Shown here piece after piece: positions 1 through 10,991 of a stretch of 64,000 nt of DNA. Below the pieces are notes generated by a model that did not search any database, had not been told where the DNA came from, and saw only the letters and a program-made list of their open reading frames with translations. Each line of letters begins with the position of its first letter. Position 1 is the stretch's first letter. The DNA is from Zasmidium citrigriseum (taxonomy: Eukaryota > Ascomycota > Dothideomycetes > Mycosphaerellales > Mycosphaerellaceae): positions 124,001 through 188,000 of the forward strand of contig NHNW01000040.1 of NCBI GenBank assembly GCA_002786025.1. Reading direction: 5' to 3'. The translations under genes and the position numbers were made by a program.

Positions 1-694
<694 letters not shown>

Positions 695-1304
695 GATGAT
701 TAGAGGTTGCGAAGAAGATTCGAAGAGAGTTGAGAGCGGACAATGGTAAGATGACAACAAAGGGAAGATGCGAACCTTATGACCTACCTGCCTCCCTACC
801 TCATCGCTACACATCCTGCGGCATCTTCGGTGTACCAGTCGCGTGGAAAGCAAAGGAGAGCAACGGCTGACGTCCTGCGCGGCTTAAGCCCATAAGGCGA
901 AGCATACCGCCCGGCATCGATCGGCATAGTGGCTTAAGCCGCTTTTCTCAGGAAGGCCCAGACCCCAACAAGTTCGAAGTGCTTTGTTCTGATCATCAAA
1001 TTGACAATTTCTGGCTGTAGTATATTCTCCGGAGGCTGAAAATATTGTTAGACGTCGTTGAGCAGATTCGACTTGTCCTTGTTGGTCCGAAGGTTGAGTG
1101 AGAACATCAATCTGACAGTTGAGCCGAGCGCCTGGATCTGCTGAGACAAGCCTTGAGCCGAACATCAGGAACATCGCATCTTGTGGCCGTCAGAAGACGA
1201 TAAGACACCTGCAGGCTGACGAGGAGCTCGAATTCAGGTACATATCTCGACCCCGTTCAGCGCAAAATTCTCCGTCGAAGGACATTCCTCAAGCTTCAAC
1301 AAAC
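695..1304. promoter_or_regulatory. Shared upstream region of HPPD and TTC36-like genes
   Basis: This 610-bp stretch separates two divergently transcribed start codons (694 on minus, 1305 on plus). No convincing coding sequence is seen in it, although an open frame without an ATG runs into the TTC36-like gene from about 1119. It must hold the promoters and 5' UTRs of both genes. Co-regulation is inferred from the geometry only. Confidence 0.55.
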
Positions 1305-2060
1305 ATGCTCCCAAAACAACTTTCGAAAGCGGATTCCAAAGTCCTGGCACAAGTCTTCGATCCGGAGAGCGCACCAACGCGGGTCGAAGTCCTCGTCAGC
1401 CCAGATTTACCAGCCGACCCTTGCATCTTGGACAATGACCTGCTGAAGAAGCTCAAGGCACGAGAGAAAGAAGCCATCTCCATCATCGAGCAGTTCGAGA
1501 AGAACTCAGGAAGCGAAGCCATATCCAAGGATTCTGCATACAAAGCTGCTCTGGCCATCATTGACGAAGTAATCGATTGGAATCCGGAATACGCCTCGGC
1601 CAGGAACAATCGCGCTCAGCTGCGTAGGTGGAGGTTCGGCGACCGAAACACCTTGTGCCAGAAGAAGGCAGAAGTCGACGGCGAAAGGCGAGTCGCTGGT
1701 GTCGAGTCTGTGAACGACCTAAAGGCATCGATTAAGCTCGCATCTCCAGCAAGACCTCAAGACGGCGTATCTCCAGCACAAGGCCGTCTTCTCGCGGCAT
1801 CATATACTCAACTTGGAGCGTTGTACTATGCTGCTTTCAAGGACCTCGATGCCGATTCGATCATGGATGTCGCGGAGCTTGAGGATTCGTCCTGGACCAA
1901 AGATCGTTTCGAAGAGGAAGCATCGCGGCTGTTCTACCTGGGCGGCTTGTACGGCAATGAGGTTGCAAAGGCGTTGGCCGTCCACACCAATCCGCATGCA
2001 AAGTTGTGTGGTAGCATCGTGAAGGAGGCCATGCGGAAGGAATTGGCTGGTGTCATGTAA
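1305..2060 (+). CDS. TTC36: TTC36-like tetratricopeptide repeat protein
   Basis: Single-exon 251-residue protein. The middle carries a TPR unit, including a stretch reading YASARNNRAQLRRW, the typical helix-turn of TPR proteins of the TTC36/HBP21 family. The C-terminus has the family-like ending NPHAKLCGSIVKEAM, comparable in placement to the NPYAALCN ending of animal TTC36. Mammalian TTC36 is a liver protein reported to protect HPPD from degradation, and its loss raises tyrosine. Here the gene lies head to head with HPPD, which strongly supports the same partnership in this fungus (inference). ATG 1305 was chosen for its good context (caaacATG); the frame stays open upstream but without an ATG. 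Its 3' end faces TIM21 across 120 bp. Confidence 0.8.
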   Translation: MLPKQLSKADSKVLAQVFDPESAPTRVEVLVSPDLPADPCILDNDLLKKLKAREKEAISIIEQFEKNSGSEAISKDSAYKAALAIIDEVIDWNPEYASARNNRAQLRRWRFGDRNTLCQKKAEVDGERRVAGVESVNDLKASIKLASPARPQDGVSPAQGRLLAASYTQLGALYYAAFKDLDADSIMDVAELEDSSWTKDRFEEEASRLFYLGGLYGNEVAKALAVHTNPHAKLCGSIVKEAMRKELAGVM

Positions 2061-2180
2061 TGGACAGATTCAGGATATGCGTCTGGTCTGGCCGTCGAGC
2101 ATTCATCATCCTCATTCAGCATTTGTCCAATAGACTCCTTCCATAAAGTACTACACAGCCAGCTCTTCGCGGCATGTATC

Positions 2181-2900
2181 TCAGTTCCATCTCACCCCAA
2201 ACATCCTCCCCTTACTCCTCTGATCCAGCTTCTTCCCATTCGCATTCTCCAAATAATACCTCGGCTGCCCAGGCACATCAAGCGCCAGCATCTCATAATC
2301 AAACTCTTCCCCATCCCTCCGTGACATATGCAGATTGACTGTGCCCTTCGCCGCCGGCCCTTCAACATAAAAGTGCATATGTAAGTGCTCCACACCTGCC
2401 CGATCTTTCTCCAGTCGACTCGCAATCGTCCTGTTCCTCGCCCAACGACTCCAGCTCGGCTCACCATAAGCCTTGATCTCTCTCTTGCTGTGCACCCCTT
2501 CTCCCGCCAGAAGTTCTCGACATTTCGGATCAGCTCGTACACGGTCGGCGGCTCGGTTGAAGAAGGCGGTTTTGCTGTCTGTTGAGAAGACTTCCAGCCA
2601 GAGGACGGTGGCTACTCCGCCTGTCAATGCTAGACCGAGGAAGACAAGGCCAAAGTTGAAGGTTTGCTGAGTTGCTCGCGCGACTTTCTCGCCGGTGCGC
2701 AGGTTCTCCCATGGTACGCGGCCAGTATCGTTGATTACTGTCACTGCTTTTCGACGAGAGGAGGAGGAGCTATTTGGGAGGGATGAGGTGGTCGCGTTGC
2801 GGGTCTGAGTGGATAGGACGGCTGGGCGGGCTCCGGCTTGGAAGATGTAGAGCGGTGACAGAGGCTTTGCCAGGGACTGCTTTGCAAGTTGTTCCAACAT
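2181..2900 (-). CDS. TIM21: Mitochondrial import inner membrane translocase subunit Tim21
   Basis: 239 residues, single exon. Tim21 is anchored in the mitochondrial inner membrane, exposes its C-terminal domain to the intermembrane space, and helps the TIM23 complex bind Tom22 and respiratory supercomplexes. Seen: a basic, Ser-rich N-terminal presequence (about residues 1-50), one hydrophobic segment FGLVFLGLALTGGVATVLW near residues 83-101, then the conserved soluble domain including VFSTDSKTAFFNRA, ADPKCRELLG-like text (here LLAGEGV) and YYLENANGKK at the end. Length and order match the family. Convergent with the TTC36-like gene. Confidence 0.93.
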   Translation of the reverse strand: MLEQLAKQSLAKPLSPLYIFQAGARPAVLSTQTRNATTSSLPNSSSSSRRKAVTVINDTGRVPWENLRTGEKVARATQQTFNFGLVFLGLALTGGVATVLWLEVFSTDSKTAFFNRAADRVRADPKCRELLAGEGVHSKREIKAYGEPSWSRWARNRTIASRLEKDRAGVEHLHMHFYVEGPAAKGTVNLHMSRRDGEEFDYEMLALDVPGQPRYYLENANGKKLDQRSKGRMFGVRWN

Positions 2901-3071
2901 TGTGAAAGGTGATTGTAGTTGTTGATGTTCGAGGAGAGAGAGTAAGTGACTAGAGTTGCGAGGTTGGAGCTGTCACTCACTCGGCAAAGAAGGTTTCAAG
3001 CATCGCGGAGAAAAGTGGGGCTTGGCCTTGGGCCATACAAGACTTCGACTACGGAATCACAGTAATGAACC

Positions 3072-3119
3072 TTATGAACGAAAGACAGTTCGTCGTTATG
3101 AACGAAAGACAGTTCGTCG
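3072..3119. repeat. Perfect 24-bp tandem duplication
   Basis: Two identical, adjacent 24-bp copies (3072-3095 and 3096-3119), each beginning ttatgaacgaaagacag. Each copy contains an inverted pair cgaa/ttcg around agacag, so each could form a small hairpin. It sits between the 5' end of TIM21 and the 3' end of the sugar transporter. Confidence 0.9.
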
Positions 3120-3211
3120 GCTTCGTGTATACAGATGATGACTTCTATCTCAGATCTACAGGGACTCGAAAGTCTGTCGTCTCATAACTCATCAACAGCC
3201 TCCTCGTCCAT

Positions 3212-5102
3212 CTAGTGAGAAGATCCAGAGGGAGACTCAGTTTTCTCATGGCCAGTAGCATGGACGTCCTTGATACTGCTCCTCCTACGACCAGCCTCCG
3301 CGAGGAACTCATCGCGAAGTTGACCATGCTTGTCGAATCGGTAGGGCTCGGTCTTGGAGATGTGGACGACATCGAAGACGTTGGTCGATTTCTTGAAGAT
3401 CATGTCCATTTCTTCGAGGGATCGGAGTCTCGTTTCGGGAAACTGAGGGTAGAAGGTCAGTAAATGTCTCAGACATGTCGCAGGGTGAGCTTACGAAAAA
3501 GTAGGTGACTGGGAAGATGAAGGCATTGATCACGGCGAAGACTTGTAGGGTGTTAGTCAATGTTTTCTTTTGAGTATTTGCTTGTCATTCAACTTACTGA
3601 TATACGTCTGATATCCGATGGAAGCGAACGCAACTGGCGTAATCATGACGACCATGAAGTTGAAGATCCAGTTGGCGGAGGTAGCCAAAGCGTTCGTTGG
3701 TGCTCGAATACGCAGAGGGACAATCTCAGCCGGATAGAGCCAGGTCATGCCCAACCAGCCAATGGCGAAGAAAGTGTTGAAGATGAACAGGAACGCAGCC
3801 TGAGTGTATCCAGCTGAGCTGTTGTCCCGGTGCGTCAATGCCCAGTTGGTTCCGGCGAGGACGGCCATAGAAGCAGACATTCCGGCGGCACCGAACAACA
3901 TGAGCTTTCGGCGTCCGACCTTTTCGATAATGAAGATTGGGATGAAGGCGGCGAGGAGGTATTCGGTTCCGTTGCAGGCTGCGAGGAGCTTGGGCAGCTG
4001 GCCTGACGACAGTCCGACCTGGCCGTACAGAATCTAAAAGCCAAGGGTTAGTGGATGATATTGATGTGAATGTTGCCTTCAGAAGACATACCGGCGCATA
4101 GTAAGTGATCAGGTTGATTCCGCTGATCTGCTGGAACATTTGGTTGACGTAGGCCAGGCAGACACGGTGGAACTCGCGGTAGTCACTCATCTCGAAGAGA
4201 GAGCGGTAGGACCCCTTGTTCATCTCTTCAACGGTAGCCAAGACCTCCTCAAATTCGGTCTGAATGCGTGGGTCGTCGCGCTGCTTGTCGTTGATGTACG
4301 TCAAGACTTCGAGAGCTTCTTCATGCTTTCCCTTCATGACGAGCCATCGAGGGGATTCGGGCAAGTCGAGAATCGTGCAGAAGATGATCATGGCGAAGAA
4401 GATTTGGAAAGCCAAAGGAAATCTCCACGCGACTTCCTGGGATCCGATAAAAGCGAAACCGTAGTCAATCCAGTAACTCAAGCAGATGCCACCGGTGATC
4501 AACATTCCTTCAATCATGACGAGCTTTCCACGCTGGTGAGATTGTGCGGTCTCCGATTGCCAGGTTGGAACGGTACTGGTGTTCAGACCATTGCCAACGC
4601 CAGTGACAAGTCTTCCCACAATGAGCTAGAGATTGTCAGTACTGCGTACGATCGAACAGGGGCTCGAAGACCTACCTGTCCTAGTGAAAACGATGTGCAT
4701 TGCAGGATCGCCCCAACGGTCATGATAATGCATCCCAGGAAGATCGTGCGCTTCCGTCCGAGCGGGTTGCCAATGAAGATGCAGGCCACTGCACCAACGA
4801 AACATCCCAAGTTATACGACGCGACCACGATACCCTGGATAGTCGACTGATGAATGTATGTTGGGTCGCCAATTGAAAGTCCGCGAGTATCGATCTGGGG
4901 GAAATGTCTCGTGAAGGATTCGAGGTCCAATAGTCCTCCAGTGACACCTTGATCGTAGCCTGAAGGCCGACATTAGCACGCCATTGAGAAGATGCGAACG
5001 GCGCAACTGCATACCGAAGAGGAAGAAGTCCAGTCCTCCAATGAAGGAGATCAGAAGGTTGAGAGGAGTGCCACGAAGGCCAAAGTACTTCTTGCCAAAC
5101 AT
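3212..5102 (-). CDS. MFS sugar transporter
   Basis: Six exons: 5015-5102, 4676-4959, 4598 is within exon 3 of 4092-4625, then 3598-4033, 3495-3541 and 3212-3442. The model sums to 540 codons (539 residues) with five 50-58 nt introns. This is a 12-helix plasma membrane transporter of the fungal sugar porter family. Seen: start MFGKKYFGLRG, YDQGVTGG at the end of helix 1, GRLVTGVGNG before helix 4, the PESPRWLV signature after helix 6, QQISGINLITYYAP in helix 7, and a PETRLRSLEEMD motif after helix 12. The C-terminal cytosolic tail is Ser/Arg rich. The exact sugar cannot be told. An upstream in-frame ATG at 5165 is possible but the chosen start fits the family. Confidence 0.92.
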
Positions 5103-6323
5103 CTTGGCTGTTGTCGACTCTTGTGATGGCTTGAGAGAAACAAGAAGAGAGCGAAGAAGGGACAAGAGCGTGGCACGAGGTTAAGAACGACGAGGCGTCC
5201 CGGCGCCGAGGGTTTGAAGGAATGGTAACTTTACGCCAAACGGTATCGCTGACCTTTGCAATTGACATGGGAACCACGCGCCAAGGCCTAGTGGCACCGA
5301 CTGCGGTGTCCCATGGGTCCCCAGATGCCCATGAACACGCTCCTGCCCGCGTGCTAGTGATCTGGGCATGCTGGAGCAACAAATGAGCGTTCGTTGAGTC
5401 TCAAAAACGTCCTCCAGAAGGGAAGAAAAAGCGGGTACTCGATGTCCTTCGTCTCCGGCATTCCATAAGGGGTAGTCCGGGCTGGTGGCCTCTCGTTCTC
5501 GAGGGTCGATCTCCGATATGGTGGGTGTCTTGCGCTGGACTGTCACACACTAGGAGATGCTGCTCTCGTGGCATCCACGCCGTAGCAGACCCGCATCGTT
5601 GAGCCTCACTCGCCTTGTTCTCGACTTTCAAGTCTGTGGCCATGTTCATGCTCGCATGACGTCCAAAACAGTCTGGCCATTGTCGGTCTCAAACACGGCT
5701 AGTCTGATGAGGCTCTCCATTAGCGTGCCCCAGTTCCCGGCGCTTAGGTCCACTGACGTAGGAGTCCCCAGTGGAGGCTCCACGAATTTTGAAGTTAGGA
5801 CCGCGACCAATGCCGACCATGCGACCTCAGTCCACTACCACATGCCACAGTGGGCTCGCCACGTTCGGGGAGGCCAAGATGGAACGATTGTTTGATGTCA
5901 GCCCACATACTGGACCGCTGCTTCTTCGGCGACGGGCGTCACGGCCGGCGTGTGAGGCTGAGAACGAGATAGGAGTTCGGCACGGGTGGATGAAGCGATG
6001 AAACGTCGGCAAAGCGTGTTGGTATGTGGGCACGCGCGTGAGCAGAGATGTGAAAGGCAAGTCGTGAATCCTGTACCTCATCGTACCGCAGGCGGTGTGC
6101 TGCCATTGGAAGATCGGATGCACTCAATGAGCAAAGAACGTTTCTGGAAGTCGTTGACACAGAAGAATCCTGAACATGGAGGCAGCCGTGGCAAAAGATA
6201 CGATTGGTGCTAATGATCTGGAGATGGAGTTGGCCGTGGGTGGCCTGAGGCTTTCGGCATGAACGCGATCCGTGCCGAGCGAGGCGACTTCATCAGTCTC
6301 CTCCATAACTTCTCTCCTTTCTC
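5103..6323. other. Intergenic, no gene seen
   Basis: About 1.2 kb between the transporter start and the bZIP stop. Only short open frames with no family resemblance and no consistent codon pattern are present. I see no repeat or RNA gene. Confidence 0.6.
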
Positions 6324-7027
6324 TCACTCGAGCGACAAGCTCGTGCTATCCATTGTGACCTTCGACGGGCGGGTAGGCTGCGCCGGCGATGCGAGCGCCT
6401 TTACCGCATCGTTGACCAAATTTCGAAGAACATTCTCCATCCGCTGGTTGGCCTCCTCCAGCATACGGCAATTGCTCTCCGCCAGCTTGACTCTGTTCTC
6501 GAGCGTGCTCACTTTCGACTTCTGCTTCGCTCGATGCGCTCGCTGTCTATAGTGAGGATCAGCCGTCGATTTCCATCTGGTAAAAGACAGAACACTCACG
6601 CTTCTCGATTTTGAGCTTGGCGTCGAGCCAGTCGGTCTTCCTTCCCTGGATTATCTGCTTCCGAGAGACTTGCCATCCGCTGACAGCGGCCATGTGAAGA
6701 TTTCGCTGGGTCTGACGAGCTGCGGCGAAGATCGATAGAGCTGGGAGAATTGGTGCAATATGAGTCCAGGAGCCTCTCGTCAATGAGTTCGATGCCTAGA
6801 TATGGATTCTCCTCGAGTTCACAATGCTCAAGGTAATCGTCGTGATATTCCATCGGCGTCGCGGTAGAGCCAGCAGAAGGCGGCGGGCTTCCGTCAAAGC
6901 CACGCAGACCATTTAGCTCGCTCAACGAAGGTTGATATGCTTGGGTATCCTCGAAGGAAGTCGGAGCCCAGGGATCGCTGACCCAAAGGCCAGTATCTGC
7001 TGTTCTTGCTTGACTTGATTGATCCAT
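6324..7027 (-). CDS. AP-1-like bZIP transcription factor
   Basis: Two exons (6600-7027 and 6324-6546) around a 53-nt intron that splits the basic region; 216 residues. The basic region reads RRQAQNREAQRAHRAKQKSKV, next to a leucine zipper starting STLENRV. The fungal Yap/Pap1 class signature is NxxAQxxFR; here the Phe position is His (NREAQRAHR). The N-terminal ~120 residues are Ser/Pro/Asp/Glu rich and could be an activation domain. No Cys-rich redox domains like those of Yap1 are seen, so a role in oxidative stress should not be assumed. A TATA-like element (minus strand, 7079-7084) lies about 52-57 bp upstream. Confidence 0.88.
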
Positions 7028-7525
7028 CTTTTAGCAACTCAGCCCTGTGGCCGCTGCAGAGCCTCCGCGGCCACCATTCTTATACACTCGCCACGCCCTC
7101 TGGAATGTCCACCTGCGAAAATTTATTTCCAGTATTCTGAAACCGAAGGATTGCCTACTGCAAACTAATCAACCTGCAATCCACATCTTCATCTTCACAT
7201 TTGATCGTGTGTCCTGTCCGTCCCGACCGACTTCCCAATATAGAGTCGTGCCGAAAGCCTTTGAACCGGCGACTCTTACATGCCAAGCTGTATGAGGTGT
7301 ATAGATAGCCATACCTGCATACCGACATCGTATCCTAACCCAGCAAGCGCTTTTGTAAGCTCCATGTGGCTGCTTGGCACCGACTACATAATGCAGAGCT
7401 CTTGCTGGGGTACAGCGGATGCTGCCGACTACCTTCTGAATGCGGTTAAGCTTTGCGCTACACGTGGTTTCAAAAGTCTAATTTAAGTGAATGCCACGAG
7501 GTCACGTCGTGAGAGAGACAGCGAG
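7028..7525. other. Intergenic, bZIP promoter side
   Basis: About 500 bp between the bZIP start and the stop of the next minus-strand gene. A TATAAG on the minus strand at 7079-7084 is the only element I would name; no coding sequence is seen. Confidence 0.5.
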
Positions 7526-9120
7526 TCATGATAAATATGTCCATTGATCTGTCGTCATGTTATCTTCACCAATCATTGCGTTCCACAGTGTTCTCGCACC
7601 CAGGTCACATGCGCTTTCGGACCACAAGAAGCGACGTAGAATGAGCCGGACCTCCTCGAGGGTAGTCACTTCAAGGGTCTTCGTGAGACTTCGAGCGGTT
7701 TGAACCACGTAACCCCAGTATGAAGTCCCATAAGATGCAAGCCCGCCGACAAATGCAGACCAAAGCGCCACCATCTTCACATCTGACTCGCAACCACCGA
7801 AGTCGCACTGCTTCAGCAGGTCTGTCAACTGCCTCAAGGGTTCAATGATCCCCTTGCAGCTTGCCGGAGTTGCACAAATGACAGCATTGGTGTAGATGAT
7901 TGCAGCCAGTCGGCAGCAGTCATAGTGGCGAGGGACTAGAGTGGTTGTCGAATATTTCTCAAGCTCCTCGCCGGGCGGGAGCGATAGTAGCTCATGCACA
8001 GCAGCATTGCGCCAGGCAAGAAGATCCTGAAATTCGGAGGCTGAAAGACGCATCTCATGGAGCTTGGCCATATATCGGTCTAAATGACAAAGTTTGACGA
8101 AAGTCGTGAGCCGAGGAAGAGCTTCTAAACCAAGTGTCAGAAAGCCATGACCAGGCGTGTTTTCACTCTCTGATGAAGCGAAGTCAAAGACGAAAGGGTG
8201 CTCCCAGCCACATGGAAAGAAAGGGTGGGTGAAATCAACTGCAGCGGAGATAAGATCGAGCCTGAAGCACAGTGCTTGTTAGCATGTTCCCCCCAAGACC
8301 GCAAATGGAAAGGTCTTACATGCACAAGATACGAAACAGACCTGTGTCGACCAATGACCTGAGTCCGTTTGGCAAGCGACTAATCAGCGCAGCAGCGGCA
8401 GGGAGGAATCCTTTCAGTTGCCTAACTCTGAAGACGTCAAACCCCTCCTCATATAGCATGTGAGGCCGGCAGAGCGGGAGCTCATCAACGACCGCCACGT
8501 CTTTCTCATGCTGGCTTGTAATGGCCATGGCAAGCAACACTCTCTCAATATTTTGCTGATCTTCTCCTGGACTGGAGAGTAAGTCCTGAAGCAGGTGATG
8601 AGCGCTCATCCTGGAAGTCACCAAGTTACGCCATCGGCTGTCGACCAAAGTCCCCGGCATCCGGCTCTCTATAAAGAAGCGATGATGTGACCAAGCGTGA
8701 TAGAGCAAAGGCATCTCACAAAACCCTTGGAACCAATGGCCGATTTCACTTGGCGTGAATGCTTGTCTCAACGCGCTACGGAATACTGCAGGTGAAGATA
8801 GTTAGCGTCGCGATCTTCGGCAAGAACTGCGAGAGGTCCATACCGAAATCGATTACATCTGTCACTGTAGGAGATGTGAGATCTGGCGTTACGCCGTTGG
8901 CGGCTCCCAGGCCAGTAGATGTCAGAAGGGCGGCAGACTGCGTGGGCTGTACACCGAAAGTGGGGGCTACGATCCTCTTTCGAGACAAGGCTTGTTTTCT
9001 TCTATTGACCTTCGCTGTATGCGATCGAGCCACGAATCTGACGTCCTTCTGAGAACCTTCAGCGATTCCAGGTCCCGTGTGGATGAAGGCGAATGTCCGC
9101 GACATGGCCTGGCTTCCCAC
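7526..9120 (-). CDS. Fungal transcription-factor-domain protein lacking a zinc cluster
   Basis: Three exons (8844-9120, 8320-8785, 7526-8261) with introns of 58 and 58 nt; 492 residues. The first intron has a clean gctaact branch site. The N-terminus carries the pattern FAFIHTGPG...SQKDVRFVARSH..KVNRRKQ, seen at the start of many fungal proteins annotated as fungal-specific transcription factor domain (Fungal_trans_2/DUF3468) members. The rest is helical and hydrophobic, including the segment HPFFPCGWEHPF-like text after exon 2. No C-x2-C-x6-C cluster is present, so DNA binding is doubtful. It is divergent from the HAUS3-like gene across 259 bp. Function is unknown. Confidence 0.75.
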
Positions 9121-9379
9121 TCGGTCTCATGCTCGGGGCTTTTTCTCGAGTCAAATGATGCGACGGAACCGATGCGCTGTGAGCTTCACGCGATTGTCAA
9201 TTGGTGAAGTTGTCTCTATGTTTGTGATCTCCTTCTCGGAGCTGAGCAAGACCAGAAGCGAGACCGTGCACGGATGACATCGGCCCGAGAGACCGAGCGG
9301 AAGGCGCCGCAGATTAAAGTGGGGCATAAATTTGAAGCCAACGACAACCACATCTCCATCCAACATCAACATCTCGCCA

Positions 9380-10991
9380 ATGGCACCCACCGAGCTGGAT
9401 CTTCTTCTCCGGACTCTGGCCGAGCGTGACATTCCACTGAACGACGACGATGTTGCGTGGGCGTTCGAAGGCGCCGCTACCCGAGACAAAGCCGCCGAAT
9501 GGGTCAGGCACCACTTGCATCCCGCCACGCTCCTGGCCAGGGATGAGTTGAATTTGTAAGATCACGACGTCTGAAATATCAGAGATCATCTCGCTGAACT
9601 ATCAAAGCGCCACAAAGCACGTCGTCGATCCCAGTAACCCGGAGAATTCTGGAGGAAGGCCTCTCTCCGAAACAGAAATTGAGACCGCCATTGGAGCACT
9701 GGAAGCGAGTACTGCGGCCATCGAGAAGCAATGCCAATTACTAGAGTCTCAGAAGAAGGCTCTGCAAGAAATCCGGGCTCGAAACGGTTCTCAGGGTAAT
9801 GCCAACGAGGCTCGAGACAAAAAGTTCGCTCGTGGACGAGCTCAGCTGGACTTCGAAACCGACGAGCTGTCTCAAGGTGCATCCGGACAGCTGCGTGCAC
9901 TAAGCAAGCAGTCGGATGCGGCGACCAATGGCCTTCCTTCCAGTGTCGAAAGAATTCTAGAGAAGGACGACAGACTCCTGGATGGGCTGCAGAAGATCCT
10001 ACCTAAGTTCTCCAACAACGCTGAGGATGGTGACGAATTTGCCGATGTAGAACTTCTGTGTTCGACACTTGCCATTCTCTCTGCCAGAGAGATCCGTGGT
10101 CGACTCGACAAAGTGTACCGACAAAGCCTCACGGAATACAGCAGACAGCAGAATGGCTCTGCAATCGGGCTATCAGAGTCCAAGATGAAGCAACGCGATA
10201 CTCTCCGTGCTGAATTGGACGAGCTTGGCAGTGAAATAGACGGTCTGGCTGCCATTGCTGTGGATCACCAGTACCGCAAACCCTTGAAGCGCGCCATGTC
10301 GTCTGCTGAGGTGGATTCGACTGCACAGAAGGCCAAATGGTCAGAATACACAGTCGCTGCATTGGCTTATCTCACGTCAAGGCTCGATGCAATAGGCGAT
10401 CACATACACCATCTGCATTCCCACAGCTCCGCTCTTCAGGCTGTCTCCAATACTTTGGACGAGACTTTAGCTGCGCCAAGTCCAAGTGCAGTGGCACCTC
10501 AGCGGCAAAGCTCTCCTGTCGTGGATCGAGCAGGCGGCAGAGGACTGAAGCCTCTGAAGTTGGTCCAGGCCAATCTGTCCGAAGGTCAAGATCCAGCAAT
10601 CCCGTTCCTTAGACAGCACGATGTCCGTGTGACGGATGCCGACAGCACAACCAAAATTTTGGGACAGCTGGACATCACAGCTCGAGATCATACCCACAAG
10701 CTGGCGAATCTTTCAAAATCCACTGAAGCGAATACCACGGAAGCAATGTCCAGCTCTTTAGAACGTACCGACTTTGACCTCCGAGACCTTCTGAGTGCTG
10801 TGTACGGACACTCGAGAGGCGGCACTGTCGACTTAGTGGATGGTGTCGTCCGTGCGAACATGGATGACCTGGAGAGCGAGACGCAGCGACTTGGCGAGGA
10901 GATGAGAGGACTCGACATAGAAGATGTCTCCCGTGTCATCAAAGGCAAGCAACGGCAATTGGTCGAGATGTTGGGATCCAGCCGGGAATAA
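9380..10991 (+). CDS. HAUS3: HAUS augmin-like complex subunit 3 (N-terminal-domain family)
   Basis: Two exons (9380-9555, 9608-10991), 519 residues. Augmin nucleates microtubules from the sides of existing ones by recruiting gamma-tubulin. The N-terminal ~60 residues resemble the HAUS3/AUG3 N-terminus: LLRTLAERDIPL, then VAWAFE, then AAEWVRHHLHPATLLARDEL, equivalent to the W-F ... ILDW-x-x-LRP-x-NVLS-x-EL pattern of that family. The remainder is predicted coiled coil with many Leu/Glu/Lys heptads, as expected. Intron 9556-9607 uses acceptor caaag after a gctgaac branch site; another splice choice close by cannot be excluded. The assignment rests on the N-terminal pattern only. Confidence 0.6.

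Noticed and set aside
1119..1304. Open frame extending the TTC36-like gene upstream
   Set aside because: It starts at a TTG, has no ATG, and lacks family similarity; the ATG at 1305 has a good context.
4140..4850. 236-residue open frame on the plus strand
   Set aside because: Antisense to the sugar transporter exons; a shadow of the conserved minus-strand gene.
7225..7300. tRNA-like GGTTCAAA on the minus strand
   Set aside because: Only the T-loop resembles a tRNA; no cloverleaf can be drawn.
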